A stretch of 64,000 nt of DNA from Chara braunii (lineage: Eukaryota > Streptophyta > Charophyceae > Charales > Characeae), in assembly GCA_003427395.1 (NCBI GenBank), contig BFEA01000066.1, forward strand, positions 3,921,436 to 3,985,435. The letters are read 5' to 3'. Below the pieces are notes generated by a model that had not been told where the DNA came from, did not search any database, and saw only the letters and a list, made by a program, of their open reading frames with translations. Made by a program: the position numbers and the translations under genes. Each line of letters begins with the position of its first letter. The stretch's first letter is position 1. Shown here in pieces: positions 44,190-56,749 of this stretch.

Positions 44190-45500
44190 GTGTGTGTGTG
44201 TGTGTGTGTGGGAAAGAAAGAGGAAGAGAGACAACTAAGTCTCTTCGACATGCACCTCGCCGCACGCTACCTGAATCGATAGAATGAGCAAGTCGAAAAG
44301 AAACAGTATATATTTCCGCGTTTCAGTGGAAGATTCGTTTCGTTTTTGCTCATCCTATCCATGGTGTGTATGTGTGTGTGTGTGTGGGGGGGGGGGGGGG
44401 TATATGTGTGTGTGCGTGTGTATGTGTGTGTGTGTGTACTTGTGTGTGCACGATATATGTGCGTTCATGTTTGTGTACGCGTTAGTGTGTGTGCGTGTTT
44501 CGTGTGCGTGCGCATCGATCTCACTAGTTCCAACGATATGATGAGCAAAATAGGATGAATCTTTCACTAGAGCATGAAAATATACGCCACCGCGCTTGAT
44601 TGCTTGATCGCGTACGTATATAAGTGTGTGTGAGAGTGACCGATCACAAGGGTGAATCTATTGCTATTTCCAACGATAGAATGAGTAAAGTCGAATGAAT
44701 CTATTGTAGGAATATGAGAATATACACTACTACTACTTGTGTGTGTGTGTGTGTGAGCGTGTGTGTGAGCGTGTGTGAGAGCGTGTGTGAGAGCTTATAT
44801 CGTGTGGTCTATCTCTAGCTACTTCATCGATGTAATAAGCAAAACCGGATGAATCTACCGCTACAACTCAGATGAATGTACTGCTACAGCTCGGATGAAT
44901 ATACCACTACAACCCAGATCTGTGCGCCTCAACACGTGCATGTGTGAGTGTGTGTATGAGTGTGTGTGTGGGTATATGTGTAGGTGAGAAAGAGAAAGAA
45001 GGAGAGTCAAGCCTTCGACACACATCTCGCCGCACGCTGTTTGGATCGATAGAATGAGCAAATCAAAAGGCGACAATGTATATTTTCACGTCTCAACGGA
45101 AGATTCATTCCGCTCTTGCTCATCCTATCGATGAAATGTGCGTGTGTGCGTGATCGTGGTTTGGCCGCGCGCTCTTGCTATCGGTAGTCTGAGAAGGATC
45201 GATCGAATCCTCCACTGCAACGTCGAAGGGATCATTACTTCATGTGTGTGTATGAGTGTGTGTGTGTGTGTGATAGAGAGAGAGAGAGAGAGGAGGGAAG
45301 AATGAGAGAGGAAGAGTGTGTGAGAGAGAGAAAGACATGAGAGAGAGAGAGAGACGACTAAATCTCATACCCGCAGCACGCTCTACGCTATCACGATTGA
45401 TAGTATGAGCAAATCGAAAAGTAGCAGTGCATATTTCCACGCTTCAGCGGAAGATTCATTTCCGTTCTTGCTCATCGTATCAATGGTGTGTATGTGTGTG
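44190..45500. repeat. GT/GA microsatellites interleaved with a repeated 17-bp-arm inverted repeat
   Basis: Three ~88-bp units have near-complementary 17-base arms: ATCGATAGAATGAGCAA (44275-44291) with the arm at 44346-44362; the same left arm (45045-45061) with TTGCTCATCCTATCGAT (45116-45132); and ATTGATAGTATGAGCAA (45396-45412) with TTGCTCATCGTATCAAT (45468-45484). The loop keeps GGAAGATTCATT. Half-units lie near 44540, 44670 and 44830. Long (GT)n, (GA)n and G runs separate them. Confidence 0.8.
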
Positions 45501-45769
45501 TGTGTGTGAGTAAGAGAGAGAAAAGAGAGAGAGGGAGAGAGGGAGAGGCAAGGTATACGTAGCATCTGCGAGTGGGGAACGATGCAGTGAGTGACACGAG
45601 AGACGTACCTGGTGCTTGACGCGTACGGCATGGGTCGACATATGCTCGTACTTCGGGAATGCTGTTGATGTCATCTTTCAGCTTCATAGTGTAGGCTAGG
45701 TAGGATCGGCCACATGTAGTCTGGGCGCCGAGCGCCAGATAGGATATCAACTATGGTTCTTCGTTGATG

Positions 45770-45954
45770 ATGATGGGACTATTACAACATTACTAATTAT
45801 GAATTCTTGGTGTGTTCTTATTTGGTGAATCTCGTGATGCAATTCCGCTGTTGGTGCGAGGTAAAGACTATCTGATCTCGTATGTATGATGCTGCTTGAT
45901 TGCGGGAGTTCGCTACTACTCATTGCTATTATCGTTCTTGTTATTATTATTGTG

Positions 45955-46012
<58 letters not shown>

Positions 46013-46518
46013 GTACTATTGTTATTATTATTATTATTATTGTTTTTTATTTATTTATTATTTTATTATTAAGATTATTATTTGATTTGAATAACCGACT
46101 ATAGAAAGGGCGTGTTGCCTGTTCTCGTTGTAAGAAATGAATATTCATACGCTTTTATGAGGGGTTAATTTTACTCCTCCGAACGTGTTGTCATTGTGAG
46201 CACTGCGGGAATGGATCTTCCCATGATCACGCGGAAGGTTCATTCTCGTCTTTCACGTACTTCGTTGGCTGCTAGCGTTAAGAGTTGTATAGTCGATTAG
46301 TAGGCTAGTAGCAGCCGTGTAAGGAGTAGACAAGGTGTCGAGCACCTGATAGTGAAAAGGGTTTAGATACATATGGTAGTGACGGGAGTGGAGCTCTCGA
46401 TGGACTATGGGTTTCAGTAATACGATTCTCCATTGGCAACATATTGATACGCTACTGCTTCCTGAATACTGGGAAACGATCTGGCCTTCAAAAAAAAAAA
46501 AGGATTGACCAGACTGAC

Positions 46519-46549
<31 letters not shown>

Positions 46550-48070
46550 TATATTATTTATATTATTATTATTACTATTATTTTATTACTATTATTAGTT
46601 TGGGCGGGAGTGGAGCTCTCGATGGACTATGGGTTTCAGTTATACGATTCTCCATTGGCAACATATTGATACGCTACTGCTTCCTGAATACTGGGAAACG
46701 ATCTGGCCTTCAAAAACAAAAAAGGATTGACCAGACTGACTATTATTATTATTATTATTACAATTATTATTATTATTTATATTATTATTATTACTATTAT
46801 TTTATTACTATTGTTATTATTATTATTATTTTATTATTAATATTATTATTATTATTGATGACACAGATAGTTTGTTTATATCCTGGCAAGGATGAAGAGG
46901 AATGGGAGTTCGAGAAAAAAAAAGAGAGAGAGAGAGAGAGAAAGAAAGATTGGGCGGAGGCCAGAAGTACTTACCTGCGGCACCGCTGCTCCAGCTTCGT
47001 CTTCAGGGTACCTGCAGCACAGCACCAACATCCCAAGTTAGTACCTGACTAGTAACAGAGAAGACAGTTCTTCTTCTTCCTCTTCTCAGTCCACCATCTT
47101 CTTCTCCCCCTCTCATCATCTGACTTCACCGCATCTGCAAACTACGAGAGAGGAGAGAAAGAGTTTGGTGACATCGAATCCGGAACCGACTTTTGGACTT
47201 CAGACATTGCAACGAGGGATTATTTGGGGCTTGTGATAAAGATTTTGTGTTGACGACGATCCCATCTCTCTCCCTTTTTTCGTTTGATTCCCTCCTCGTC
47301 GTTTGAGTATATCTAACCTGGCATTTTATCCCTTAGTACTGCGCCAGTTTCCCTCATGCCTGGTGATGGGTACGACGTGTGTTTGGTCTGCATTCAAACA
47401 TTGGTTAGGATTGTCATTTGCATTCTAGCACTCTGCTTTGATAACTGATACTAAGAGAATAAGGACAGTCCCAGGCAGGTCAGGACTTGTATCAAAGTCT
47501 TCCCTGCACCATTCAGCGCCGTTCTGTATGAGTTAAGATACTCATTGCTTGTTAAAGTTCTACTTACGCTACAATGTCCATTTAGTCCTTTCTTATCGTA
47601 TTTGCGGATCCTCGGTTTTTTTTTTTTTGCATTGCCCAGCTGGGCATGTAAGGTGCGAAAAAATGCAGGCGGGTAGGCAGACAGCCTGACATAAACCGGC
47701 TGACAGACAAGAAAGGCACAAACAGGCAATCACACACACACAGACAAAGAGATGGAGAGAGCGAAGTACCTGATCTCGTGGATAGTCTGTGGGGGTCGAC
47801 GACTTCATATGTTTCGGTTCCACTACTCACGTCAATTAGATGCATTGTCAATTATGAACTCTTAAATGTGTTCTTATTTAGCGAATGTCATGATGCAACT
47901 CTGCTATTGGTTCAAGGTCCAGACTATCTGGTCTCACACATACGATGATGTTTGATTGCTGGAGGCCGCTATTGCTCATTACCATTATTATTTGTTATTA
48001 ATTATTATTATTATTTATTATTATTACTAGTATTATTATCATTATTATTTTGTTATTTATTTATTATAGT
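45770..48070. repeat. ~250-bp duplicated segment ending in (TTA)n (two copies)
   Basis: 45775-46070 and 47825-48070 share AATTATGAA, GTGTTCTTATTT, GATGCAA-TCTGCT-like, GACTATCTG and GATTGC-GGAG blocks and then enter a TTA run. This is direct duplication inside LTR D. Confidence 0.75.
46384..46860. repeat. 222-bp tandem duplication with (TTA)n
   Basis: GGAGTGGAGCTCTCGATGG recurs at 46385 and 46607; the copies are almost identical up to their TTA runs, so the duplication is recent. The 202-codon ORF across it is Tyr-rich microsatellite translation. Confidence 0.9.
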
Positions 48071-48479
48071 TGATATTGCAATCAGACTCGTTTTTATTCA
48101 CGCTTTTTCACATGTGAACAAGTAGCGCGGCAAGCTGGCGACATGCGCCCACCCAAAACTCAGAGAAATGGCATCAGGTACAAGTTCGCTTTCAACTGAA
48201 TATAGCGACTCAGCGCCTAAACAACTCACTGTTCACATACGTCGGACCGCCCCGTCCTCAGAATCGCTGTCGGCCCCCTTACACGAGTCGCTGTAACTGC
48301 GCTTCCGCATGGCCCACGCAAAAATGATGAAAAGACCGGGCGCTGCCTCTCAATTTATACTTCTGTAATTCGTTGGTCTGCCTTTGCCATTGGCCCATGG
48401 TGCTCACAGTCCCTCATGGCACATGCTGAACCGGACTGAGCCTAACTGAACCATGCCGCATCCCCGGTAAGAGGAAAGA

Positions 48480-48900
48480 GGAGTAGACAAGCAGGCATGG
48501 ATACACAGACGGTCGGACCAACGTATATGTACGGATATATGTATATAACTGACAAAGACAGACAGAAGTTGACACATAGAACAAGCAAACATAGATAGAC
48601 TGACTGGGGAAGACATGCAAATGAAATACAGACTTACACAGACGGCCAGTCAGATCAACTTACACAAGCTGAAAAAGGTGGTCGGACTGAAACAGACCAG
48701 AAAGTAGACAAAACAGGCATACAGTGACGGACAGATCCTGATAGATGGACACGAACGAACTGATGCAGACTGTCAGATACAGGCAAACAGACACAAAAAC
48801 TGTTGGACACAGCCGGACGAGACAAAACAGAAATGAATATCGATAGACAGCGACCAATGGACATATGCTCGGACAGACAAGTAAACTGACGGGCGAAGAA
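48480..48900. repeat. degenerate ACAGACAG-rich stretch
   Basis: Many GACAGA/ACAGAC words at irregular spacing (48550-48860) with no fixed period; low-complexity decay of a tetranucleotide repeat. No gene between 46.9 and 50.6 kb is supported. Confidence 0.6.
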
Positions 48901-50689
48901 GGAGAAGGAAGAAGGGAGGAAAAAGAGAGACAGAGGTGAGATTGGTGATGCGGGAGCTCGTACGTGGTCTCGGCTATAATTAAAAGTTCCCATACAATAC
49001 GGTTCTGCCGCTGACATCGAAGGTTGCACTGACAATTGGTAGGATGCTAGTACGATGTGTGATCTTGGTTTAGGCGCCAAATGCCAGAGAAGAAGGACGA
49101 ACTCCAGAATGGGTATGACGATGATGGCAGGAGTATGTTCACACCGACATTCGAACTCGACATTTTTCTGGCCCTCCGTTGGTAGAGAGTCAGTACATTA
49201 CTACTTATCGGACTATGTCCAATGAAGTTCTGGGGTCTGAGGCTTGCTATTTCACCATTACCCAACCTTGACACATTACGGCTATTATTATTATTGTTAC
49301 TATTACAATTATTACAATTATTATTTTGTTATTATTACTATTATTATTGTTATTATTATTTTATTATTAGAGTTATTATTATCATTTCGGTAGCTTGAGA
49401 CACCCAACAAGCCTCATATCCGCACTAAGTGAGGACGGGCTGGAGTATCCGCGAAAGGGGTCTATCTCAACATCTTTCAATACAGGCCTCAGACATTGCT
49501 GCACGCCGGTTGGTTGAAGTGCAACCGGGGCCTCAACCCGGGGCATCATGCAATTGGGCCCTGTACGTGGATTGTTGTACCTTGGGCCCACGCGACAATG
49601 TCATGGGGTCAGTATGGTAAGGAGGGTCGTGGGCCACTAACAAAACGCAGCATTGTCATCATATCTGCTCAGCGTGACATGGCTAAAATAATGGGACACT
49701 AGAAGACTATGGTCAAGAGTGCAAAACAGCATGCTTGTACCCGCATGGTCCTGCAGGCACGACCACAAGCATGATCTTGGAAAGACGCGTGCGGAGCAGT
49801 GTGCGGATGACTGTACCCCAGGCCGCCTGGCAAGGGCAAATGAGAAGGGGAAGTGGAGTGTAGGGGAGAAACTTCGGCACATGGGTCGTCGAATGAGTGA
49901 CTTCCTTTTCTTTTGATCCCTTGCTACAGACAAAGTCGTCGAAAGCCTTGACAAATATTATTAAAGGTTAGACATTGTTGATTGTTATTGTTATTATTGT
50001 GGTTATTATTATTATTATTGTTGCATTTGTTATGTTTAGCTCTTAAATGTTAACGTTATTTTTCATTAATTGTTTGGTCTAAATAATATTATTATCTACT
50101 ATTGACAAAGTATGACAGCAAATGGTCAGAGAGGATGAGAGTGCGAGGTATTGGAGAGGGGAGAGACATTGCCTCTAGGTGTTGGTACGGTGGTACCTAA
50201 CTTCTCTATCCTCCCTCTCCATTTTTTTTCTTGATTAGTCTTCTCATGTGCACTACCTCCTCAAAAATCATGCTTGCCTAGTAAAAGTACAGATGACCCA
50301 TTGCACATAAGATACGAGATCAAGGATAGAGCGATTGCGCGAGCTCTGCCGGAGTTCAGGAGGAACTCTAGAGGCAGGGAACTATGAGGTACGCGTCACC
50401 TAATCCTTTCCCATATACCCTTACAGGCTACGCCTTTCTATTGGGATGCCTGTACGGCTGTGTGGCATACTGCTTGTGCTTTCTTCAGGACTAAGGTCAT
50501 CAAAAGGGAAAAAAGTATGATTAGAATGAGAATCCTGCCTGGTGAAATGGAAGGAATTTAAACTAACCGGAAGGAGCCTAGACTGCTTGGGTTTGAGGGA
50601 CAAAGTGGTGCGACAAAGGCACATGTGTGAACCGTCGTGCTACTTGTGTGTGCTCTGACTTGAATAAGGATTGACAATTATATACTCTT

Positions 50690-51790
50690 GTGTGAGTCAC
50701 TTTGTTCTCTGCCGGTCCGACTGTCGTCGTGACAAGAAGAGGGCTTATACAAAAACCTAGGAACTAAACTTAGAACTCTCTACCGGATCGGCTGTCGTCG
50801 AGATGGGACGAGGGTATGAATCAAGTACTTATAAACTAACCTTAGTACTCTCTACCGGATCGGCTGTCGTCGAGATGGGACAAGGGTACAAACCAAATAC
50901 TACAAACTAATCTAAGTACTCTCTACCTGAGCGGTTGTCGTCGTGAGGAGACGAGGGTACAAACAATAACTTATAAACTAATCTTAAGTCCTCTCTACCG
51001 GACCGACTGTCGTCGTGATGGGACGAGGGTACGAACAAAGTACTTATGAACTAATCGTAGTACTCTCTACCTGAGCGGCTGTCGTCGTGAGGGGACGAGG
51101 GTACAAACAATTACTTATGAACTAATCGAAGTGATTTTACCAGAACGGCTGTCATCGTGACGGGACGAGGGTAGAAATAGTTACTTGCGAACTAATTTAA
51201 GTACTCCTTACCAGATCGGTTGTCGTCGTGATGAGAAAAGGGGTACTAACAATAGTTTATGAACTAAATCGGGTACCCTAGACCGTAACGGTTGTCGTCG
51301 TGACGGGAAGGGGGTATCTGACTATAACTTCTATACTAAATAGGGGCTCTCTACCGGATCGGCTGTCTTCATGACGGGACGAGAGTACAAACAATCACTT
51401 ACGAGTTAATCTTAGTACTTTCTACCGGATCGGCTGTCGTCGTGACGGGACGAGCGTACAAACAAAATACTTATAAACCAATTTACGTACTCTCTACCTG
51501 AACGGCTGTCGTCGTAATGAGACGAGGGTACAAGCAAATACTTATGAACTATAGGTACTCTCTACCTGATCGGCTGTCGTCTTGACGGGAGGAGGGTTCT
51601 GACACTGACTATGAGCTAACTTAGGCACTCATGTATGAGTTGCCTCACTACCTTACCAGATCTGCTGTCGTCGTGACGGGAAAGGATGTCTAACATTAAG
51701 TAGACTAGGTACTCATGTGTGAGTTACCTCACCATCTACCGGATCGGCTGTCGTCATGACGGGAAGAGGGGTCTGACTCTTAGAAAATAA
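50690..51790 (+). repeat. 71-bp tandem array in LTR D, about 15 units
   Basis: The core CTGTCGTCGTGACGGGACGA recurs near 50721, 50792, 50863, 50935, 51007, 51079, 51149, 51220, 51292, 51363, 51433, 51506, 51573, 51665 and 51748. Units also share CTCTCTACCGGATCGG and a spacer like ACTTATGAACTAATC. TCGTC and GACGA within the core can pair. LTRs A-C have unrelated arrays in this part of the LTR. Confidence 0.9.
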
Positions 51791-53600
51791 TAAGGAAGGT
51801 TCTAGGGAGGGTGATCCTATTCATATACTTGAGTCTAAGGATGACTAACAATCTGCAAAGAGTAGAAAATTACATTTCTACTCTTCCTTTTCCTAGCTTA
51901 CTCACCTTCTAATAGTCCGACGACCAAACCGGTAGTAGGGAGGTTTCTGTAGAAGTCACCCTATTACTTGTTTAATAGATGGAATACTCATTACCCAAGG
52001 AAGGTAGTAGAGGGGTCTATGTTGGGGTCTGTTTATTACCTACTTGATTCTGTACTAACTCGCTAAGAGGGTACTCCTGTAGGAATACCCTAAACACTCG
52101 TCTTCTGTTCAAACTAACACGCTCTTAGGACGGTCAGCTTCGAGAGGGCAACAGGAAACCCTTATTAGGATTATCCTAATACTCTCATGGAGTGCACCTT
52201 CTCACGTGATAGTAGGGGGCTCTTGTGCGGGTCGCCTATTATTCACGCAGACCGTTATTAACTTCCGGGAAAGAATTGACATCCGGATCTTTCGAGAGTA
52301 TACCTGGTGCAAGTAGTGGAGTGCTTCTGTAGGAGCCTCGACTATTTGTTGTATGAAAGGGATACTCATGTGTGAGATATCCTGCTATTATGAAGAGATC
52401 CTATGTAAACCTTGAGTGAGACTAAGCAGAAAGTTGAGTACTCATGAATTACTTACTCGTCTGTCTGTTCGACTAATCGATTGCTTGGTATTGATCAAGT
52501 AGCGAGAGATTCATGTCTAAATCAGCCTACTACTTGAGTATGTTAACACAAATAGAAGAGAAAGGAAGGAAAAATGCTACTGTTGGAGCAAGGTCTTCAC
52601 ATGTCTGGAAAAGGAACAAGGAAAGAAGATAGGACCGCGGGAGAAAGAAACTTAAGAACCACCGCGTAGTTCATGGTCGTCCATGGCTTTCGGATGGAAG
52701 GCCACAACAATGAATGAGTTACGTCTCGTCTACGTAAGCGCCAAATGGTGCGCTTGTCTCTAAGAGAGAGAACGCAAGGCCTGAGAGTGGGGGAAAATAT
52801 AAGTTTCCCGTAAAACGACCTAGGACACAGGCATGAAACTCCTTGAGAGAAGGAAGAAAGTGACATACGCTTAGGGTAGGGTTGTGAGAGTAAGACTAGG
52901 GATTAGACCTGGGATGTCGATCCTAGAGCTCACTACCCATGTCTAAGGGCTTGACCCTTAGATGTCAATATGTGGGAATCGAGTGGGGGTGTTGAATCTT
53001 TGTTGACCTGTGTGTGTGCAGGTCCGGACTGATTTTACTGCTGCATTGGAAAGAAAGGATCTACAAAAGGATCCAAATTTTATGTTATGTCTCGATAACA
53101 GGTCGGTTGTTGCCGATTCAACTTTCCCCATTTGACTTGATACCCACCTCTAAAATCAAATTCTGCGGTAAGTAAGACTGTCACCTGTGGTCATTGCCTA
53201 AATGGTCCTAGTGATTGTCAAGGATCCTTTGTAGAAATGCGAGGGGGCTGGGCTTACGTCTCAGGAAAGACAAGGCTGTCATACATGGTTTGGGAAGTGA
53301 GGGACAACGTCAATGGTTGATGGTTGACGCCGTTAGTGCACGACATGTGAACTGTCTTTGCATTATTTTGTGCAGGTTTGTTTTGTGCGTGATTTTGATT
53401 GAACTGGACCTGGTCTGTTGAAGAATCTCGGACACACAACACTTGTGAAAGTGGGAAGGGTTTCTCGACGGTAATACTTCCATATTCATGATATGTCCAA
53501 CTTAACTATTCTGATGTTCGGTTATGTCCTAACTTGTTAAGAAAGCTAGGACGCTCTTTGGTAGAAAGAAGACTTGATTGAGATTGGTCGAAAGAATAAT
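51791..53600. other. gene-free part of LTR D
   Basis: No supported gene. It carries loosely repeated words (TACTCATGTGTGAGTTACC type) up to about 52560 and then LTR-conserved blocks from 53080 that match LTR B near 35065. Open frames are below 90 codons and lack motifs. Confidence 0.55.
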
Positions 53601-53780
53601 ACATTACGCAGTAGCGGAAATAGACAGCCTTATTAAAAGTTAACGGGTAAGTTCTAGGCGTCTTACCGCGCATACCCCGTTTTATGCTACAGCGATCGAG
53701 CAAACGCCCTCGACCGACCTACCTCTACAAAGGCATGTAAAAGCCTTTGCATATGGGCCGGTAGCTCAGCAGGGATACGC

Positions 53781-53820
53781 CTACCTGAGGGTGGTGACAG
53801 CCCCTCGGGTAGAGGTAAGT
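53781..53820 (+). promoter_or_regulatory. leader hairpin plus splice-donor-like site in LTR D
   Basis: CTACCTGAGGG (53781-53791) pairs with CCCTCGGGTAG (53802-53812), with one G-T pair, around TGGTGACAGC. AG|GTAAGT is at 53813-53820. Arms differ from LTR B but the pairing and the donor are kept. Confidence 0.6.
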
Positions 53821-55919
53821 TGTACCTCATGACGTCCCGACCTGTCGCAGGGCGTCGTGAGAGGTATAGCACGCGCGCACGGTCGGAGTGGTGATTGGTT
53901 CCTTTTCAGAAATAAATCCTGTGTGACACGACCGTGAGGTTCTACGCTTCCGATAGGGTGCGAGACGGCCGTGCACGACAACGCGACCCGACGTCTTGGG
54001 GGGGCTGAGGTCCAAAGCGCCACTCGTAGTCGGTCGACTAGGACGCATCCCACACACCACGCGCACTCTACTTTACGAACAAAAAAAATCAAACACGCAC
54101 TCTCACACATACGAAACGCCACAACACAAACAATGTGACAACGCTCCTAGCCCCTCAGTAGCCAACCCATAACTTTCCGACGTGGAAATCGAGTAGGCGT
54201 CGCGCGCGAGACTTAGTATAAAACCGCGCGGACGCAGGGCTAACACATATCGACTCGCAATGCGAGCGTACGCAAGCGGTCTCAGTGATGGCATACCATG
54301 TACTACCCATACTTATGCGGTCCTCGTTAATCTCGAGGGTCGCATTCAACAGTCAAGTGTCGGTTGACACGCGCCTTGAGGGTTAATCTCTCGACGCTGG
54401 ACAACCGTCAAGCGTGGTTGAAGACCACACACCCTCTTCTGCACCTTATGCAGAGCGGGTGGTACACAAGTCCACACCTGTGGTGGTAGTCGTCTCTCGC
54501 GGCCCTAAGGGTAAGTCCTCCCCAGGCCTGGGCGAAAGTCAAGGGGTTCGACTTTGACGGTTACCACGGACTACAATGTCCAACCATAAAAATCTCTAAA
54601 AAGCAAGGGGTAAGGAATAAGCTGACGGTTGCCCCGCCTAACAAATAAAATCATAGCCCTGGGGTACCCTCCCCTTTTTCACACGAAGCCGGCGGCCTAT
54701 AGTAATCCCAAACATTCGTCCATATGAGCCGGTCCCTTTTGATCCCATAACGTTTAAACACTAGGGCGGTGAAACGTCACGCGCGAGATTCTAATTTAAA
54801 GCCGCGCAGCTGCGGGCCAATCTCGTACCAACCAACAATGCCAACCCTACGTGGCAGTCGTGGCTCTAGCCTCGTGATATTGAATGGCTGAAGGAATATG
54901 TCGTGAGGGGTTACCCCACACGATATTGAACGGCTGAAGGACATGTCGTTCGGCCTTCGCGGCATTTTCGCCTTCAGAGTGGGGTGCCTCGAAGGGCAAT
55001 GCGAATAGGCTCTGTGCGAGGGGGAGTCCCTCCCCTGCAGAGCCTAGGGCTTGGGATGTCCTGGAGAAGGACCTTGAATCCCGGCCCAGGACCAACGTCC
55101 GACTAAGAAAAAAATCCTTGAGAAGCAAAGCGAATAATAGGAAGGGTATTCCCTAGGCCTCTCAGTCTTAACCCCTGAATAGGCTTTCAGTACGGGGGTC
55201 CTTTAGCCAATGCAAACATTCATCCCATATACACCCATGTATGCATATATAATGGCTACGTATGTGACGATCACTTCTCACAGTCTCATTGGGGTCCCTC
55301 ACAACCATACGTATATATGTGATCGCAGGCAACCAAATCCATAATTTGATTCACAACACATACCTGCAATCACATCAACGAGTCAAATCAACAACCCACG
55401 CACTACACGGAGTCAACTCCAACCATCTTCGACACTCATACCCCTCGCTTTAGCCATGCAAGCCCCAAACCTCCTGTCCAACCAACCTTAATTAAATACT
55501 TAGTACCTTTGTGAAATGGTCATTCAATAAAAGTCCGGGTGAAAACCTTAATGAAACAATGAAATTCACCAGGGTTATAGCCTTTTAAGTTGAGTATGAA
55601 GGGTGAGTTGAAATTGAGTCGTAGACCAACGAATTGGCAACCGACCTGTTATCAGTGATAACAGATGATGATCCTCAAGGGATCAAGCTGAATCTAGTCC
55701 AGATCTTGAATCAAACGATCAAAAGGGTCTGTAACACATGACAGGTTAATGCTCCAGGTTAAACCTATAAGTTCATGGAGGACAATATTCATATCGCGAC
55801 CTTACCCAATCATCCTAGTTAACTACGTCTAAGCCTACCTCTAAGCAATATGGCAAAATCTTTCCTTAGTCAGAGTGGGCTTATCAAAAGCTCCATTTAT
55901 CAAAACATAATCGATCTCT

Positions 55920-56490
55920 TTTAAACTAAGAAAATTTCGGCAGCGCTTCCCGTAGGAAAAATACATTTCCAGAATTTATATAAGTCCAGATATGAAAGCA
56001 GAAATAATTTCTAACTCTGGAAAGTCAAATTTTGTCTAACTCCCTGAAATAGTAGAAATTTGGTCAGCACTCCCTTTAGAAAGGGAGACTTCTCAGATTT
56101 CTACCAAACCAGATATGAACTCGAAAGACAGCTCAAGTTCAACTTTAGACAGAATTTAACTAACTCCTTAATTCTATAGAAATTTCGGCGGCACTCCCTC
56201 TAGAAAAGTGCTATTCCAAAATTTATACAAGGTTAAGTCAAGAATTTGAAAGTAACTTTGACTTCCCAAAGTTCAATTTTGTCTAACTCCCCGAATGAGC
56301 AAAAATTTGGGCAGCATACCCTTTAGAAAAGGAGACTTCCCAGATTTTAAGTAAGTCAGATAAACGAAAAGACAAAGTTGAACTTTTGACAAGTCAAAAT
56401 TCGACTAACTCCTTGGATTTGTAGAAATTTCGGCAGCGCTTCCCGTAGAGAAAGTAGCTTGCCAAGATTTATACAAAGCCAAGTATAAGA
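55920..56490 (-). repeat. hairpin array type 1 in LTR C
   Basis: Same alternating X/Y monomers as A and B. One Y stem is perfect: CTCCCTTT (56070-56077) with AAAGGGAG (56080-56087). Confidence 0.78.
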
Positions 56491-56749
56491 AAAAGTCTCA
56501 GAAAATGCAAGAATTGACCTAAGTAAAAAAAAATATTACAGAAAATGCAGGAATTGACACTAACTCCTATGGCTCTAGCACGTGGCGAGCAACTAAAGCA
56601 ACTAGCTATCAGCCTGAAACTCAGACTAAGTAGTGGCCTCACTCAGTCACATGCAAGCCAAACCACAAAGGTAAGNACTCTCACCAGTCCCAAGTCAACC
56701 TGAATAAACAATAGTTCATGATCTCTCAATGATTTAACCCTTTATACCC

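Larger units (their letters stand above)
42087..53980 (+). mobile_element. giant LTR D, 11,894 bp, nested in LTR C
   Basis: Starts TGTCGGAGCC, ends GTGCACGACA, and is flanked by ACGC on both sides (42083-42086 and 53981-53984). Joining the flanks restores an LTR C sequence that matches LTR A. The 5' palindrome is at 42114-42131. The last 330 bp match LTR B's end and include the leader hairpin and donor (53781-53820). Conserved blocks occur in plus order, such as GAGCTCTGCCGGAG at 50341 and AACAGGTCGGTTG at 53097. Between 43 and 50 kb it is swollen by TTA, GT and GA microsatellites and by local duplications; at 50.7-51.8 kb it has its own 71-bp array. No internal coding region exists, so it is read as a solo LTR of a longer subfamily. 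Confidence 0.75.

Noticed and set aside
46444-47052. 202-codon ORF with Tyr-rich repeats
   Set aside because: It translates TTA microsatellites and a 222-bp duplication; no domain or non-repeat coding sequence.
53653-53980. Local inversion of the end of LTR C
   Set aside because: At first the plus-oriented block looked inverted relative to 53981 onward. The ACGC duplications and the rejoined flanks (42086/53981) show it is the 3' end of the separate LTR D.
42087-53980. Complete retrotransposon with coding region for D
   Set aside because: No gag, protease, RT, RNase H or integrase motif in any frame between the two termini; read as an expanded solo LTR.
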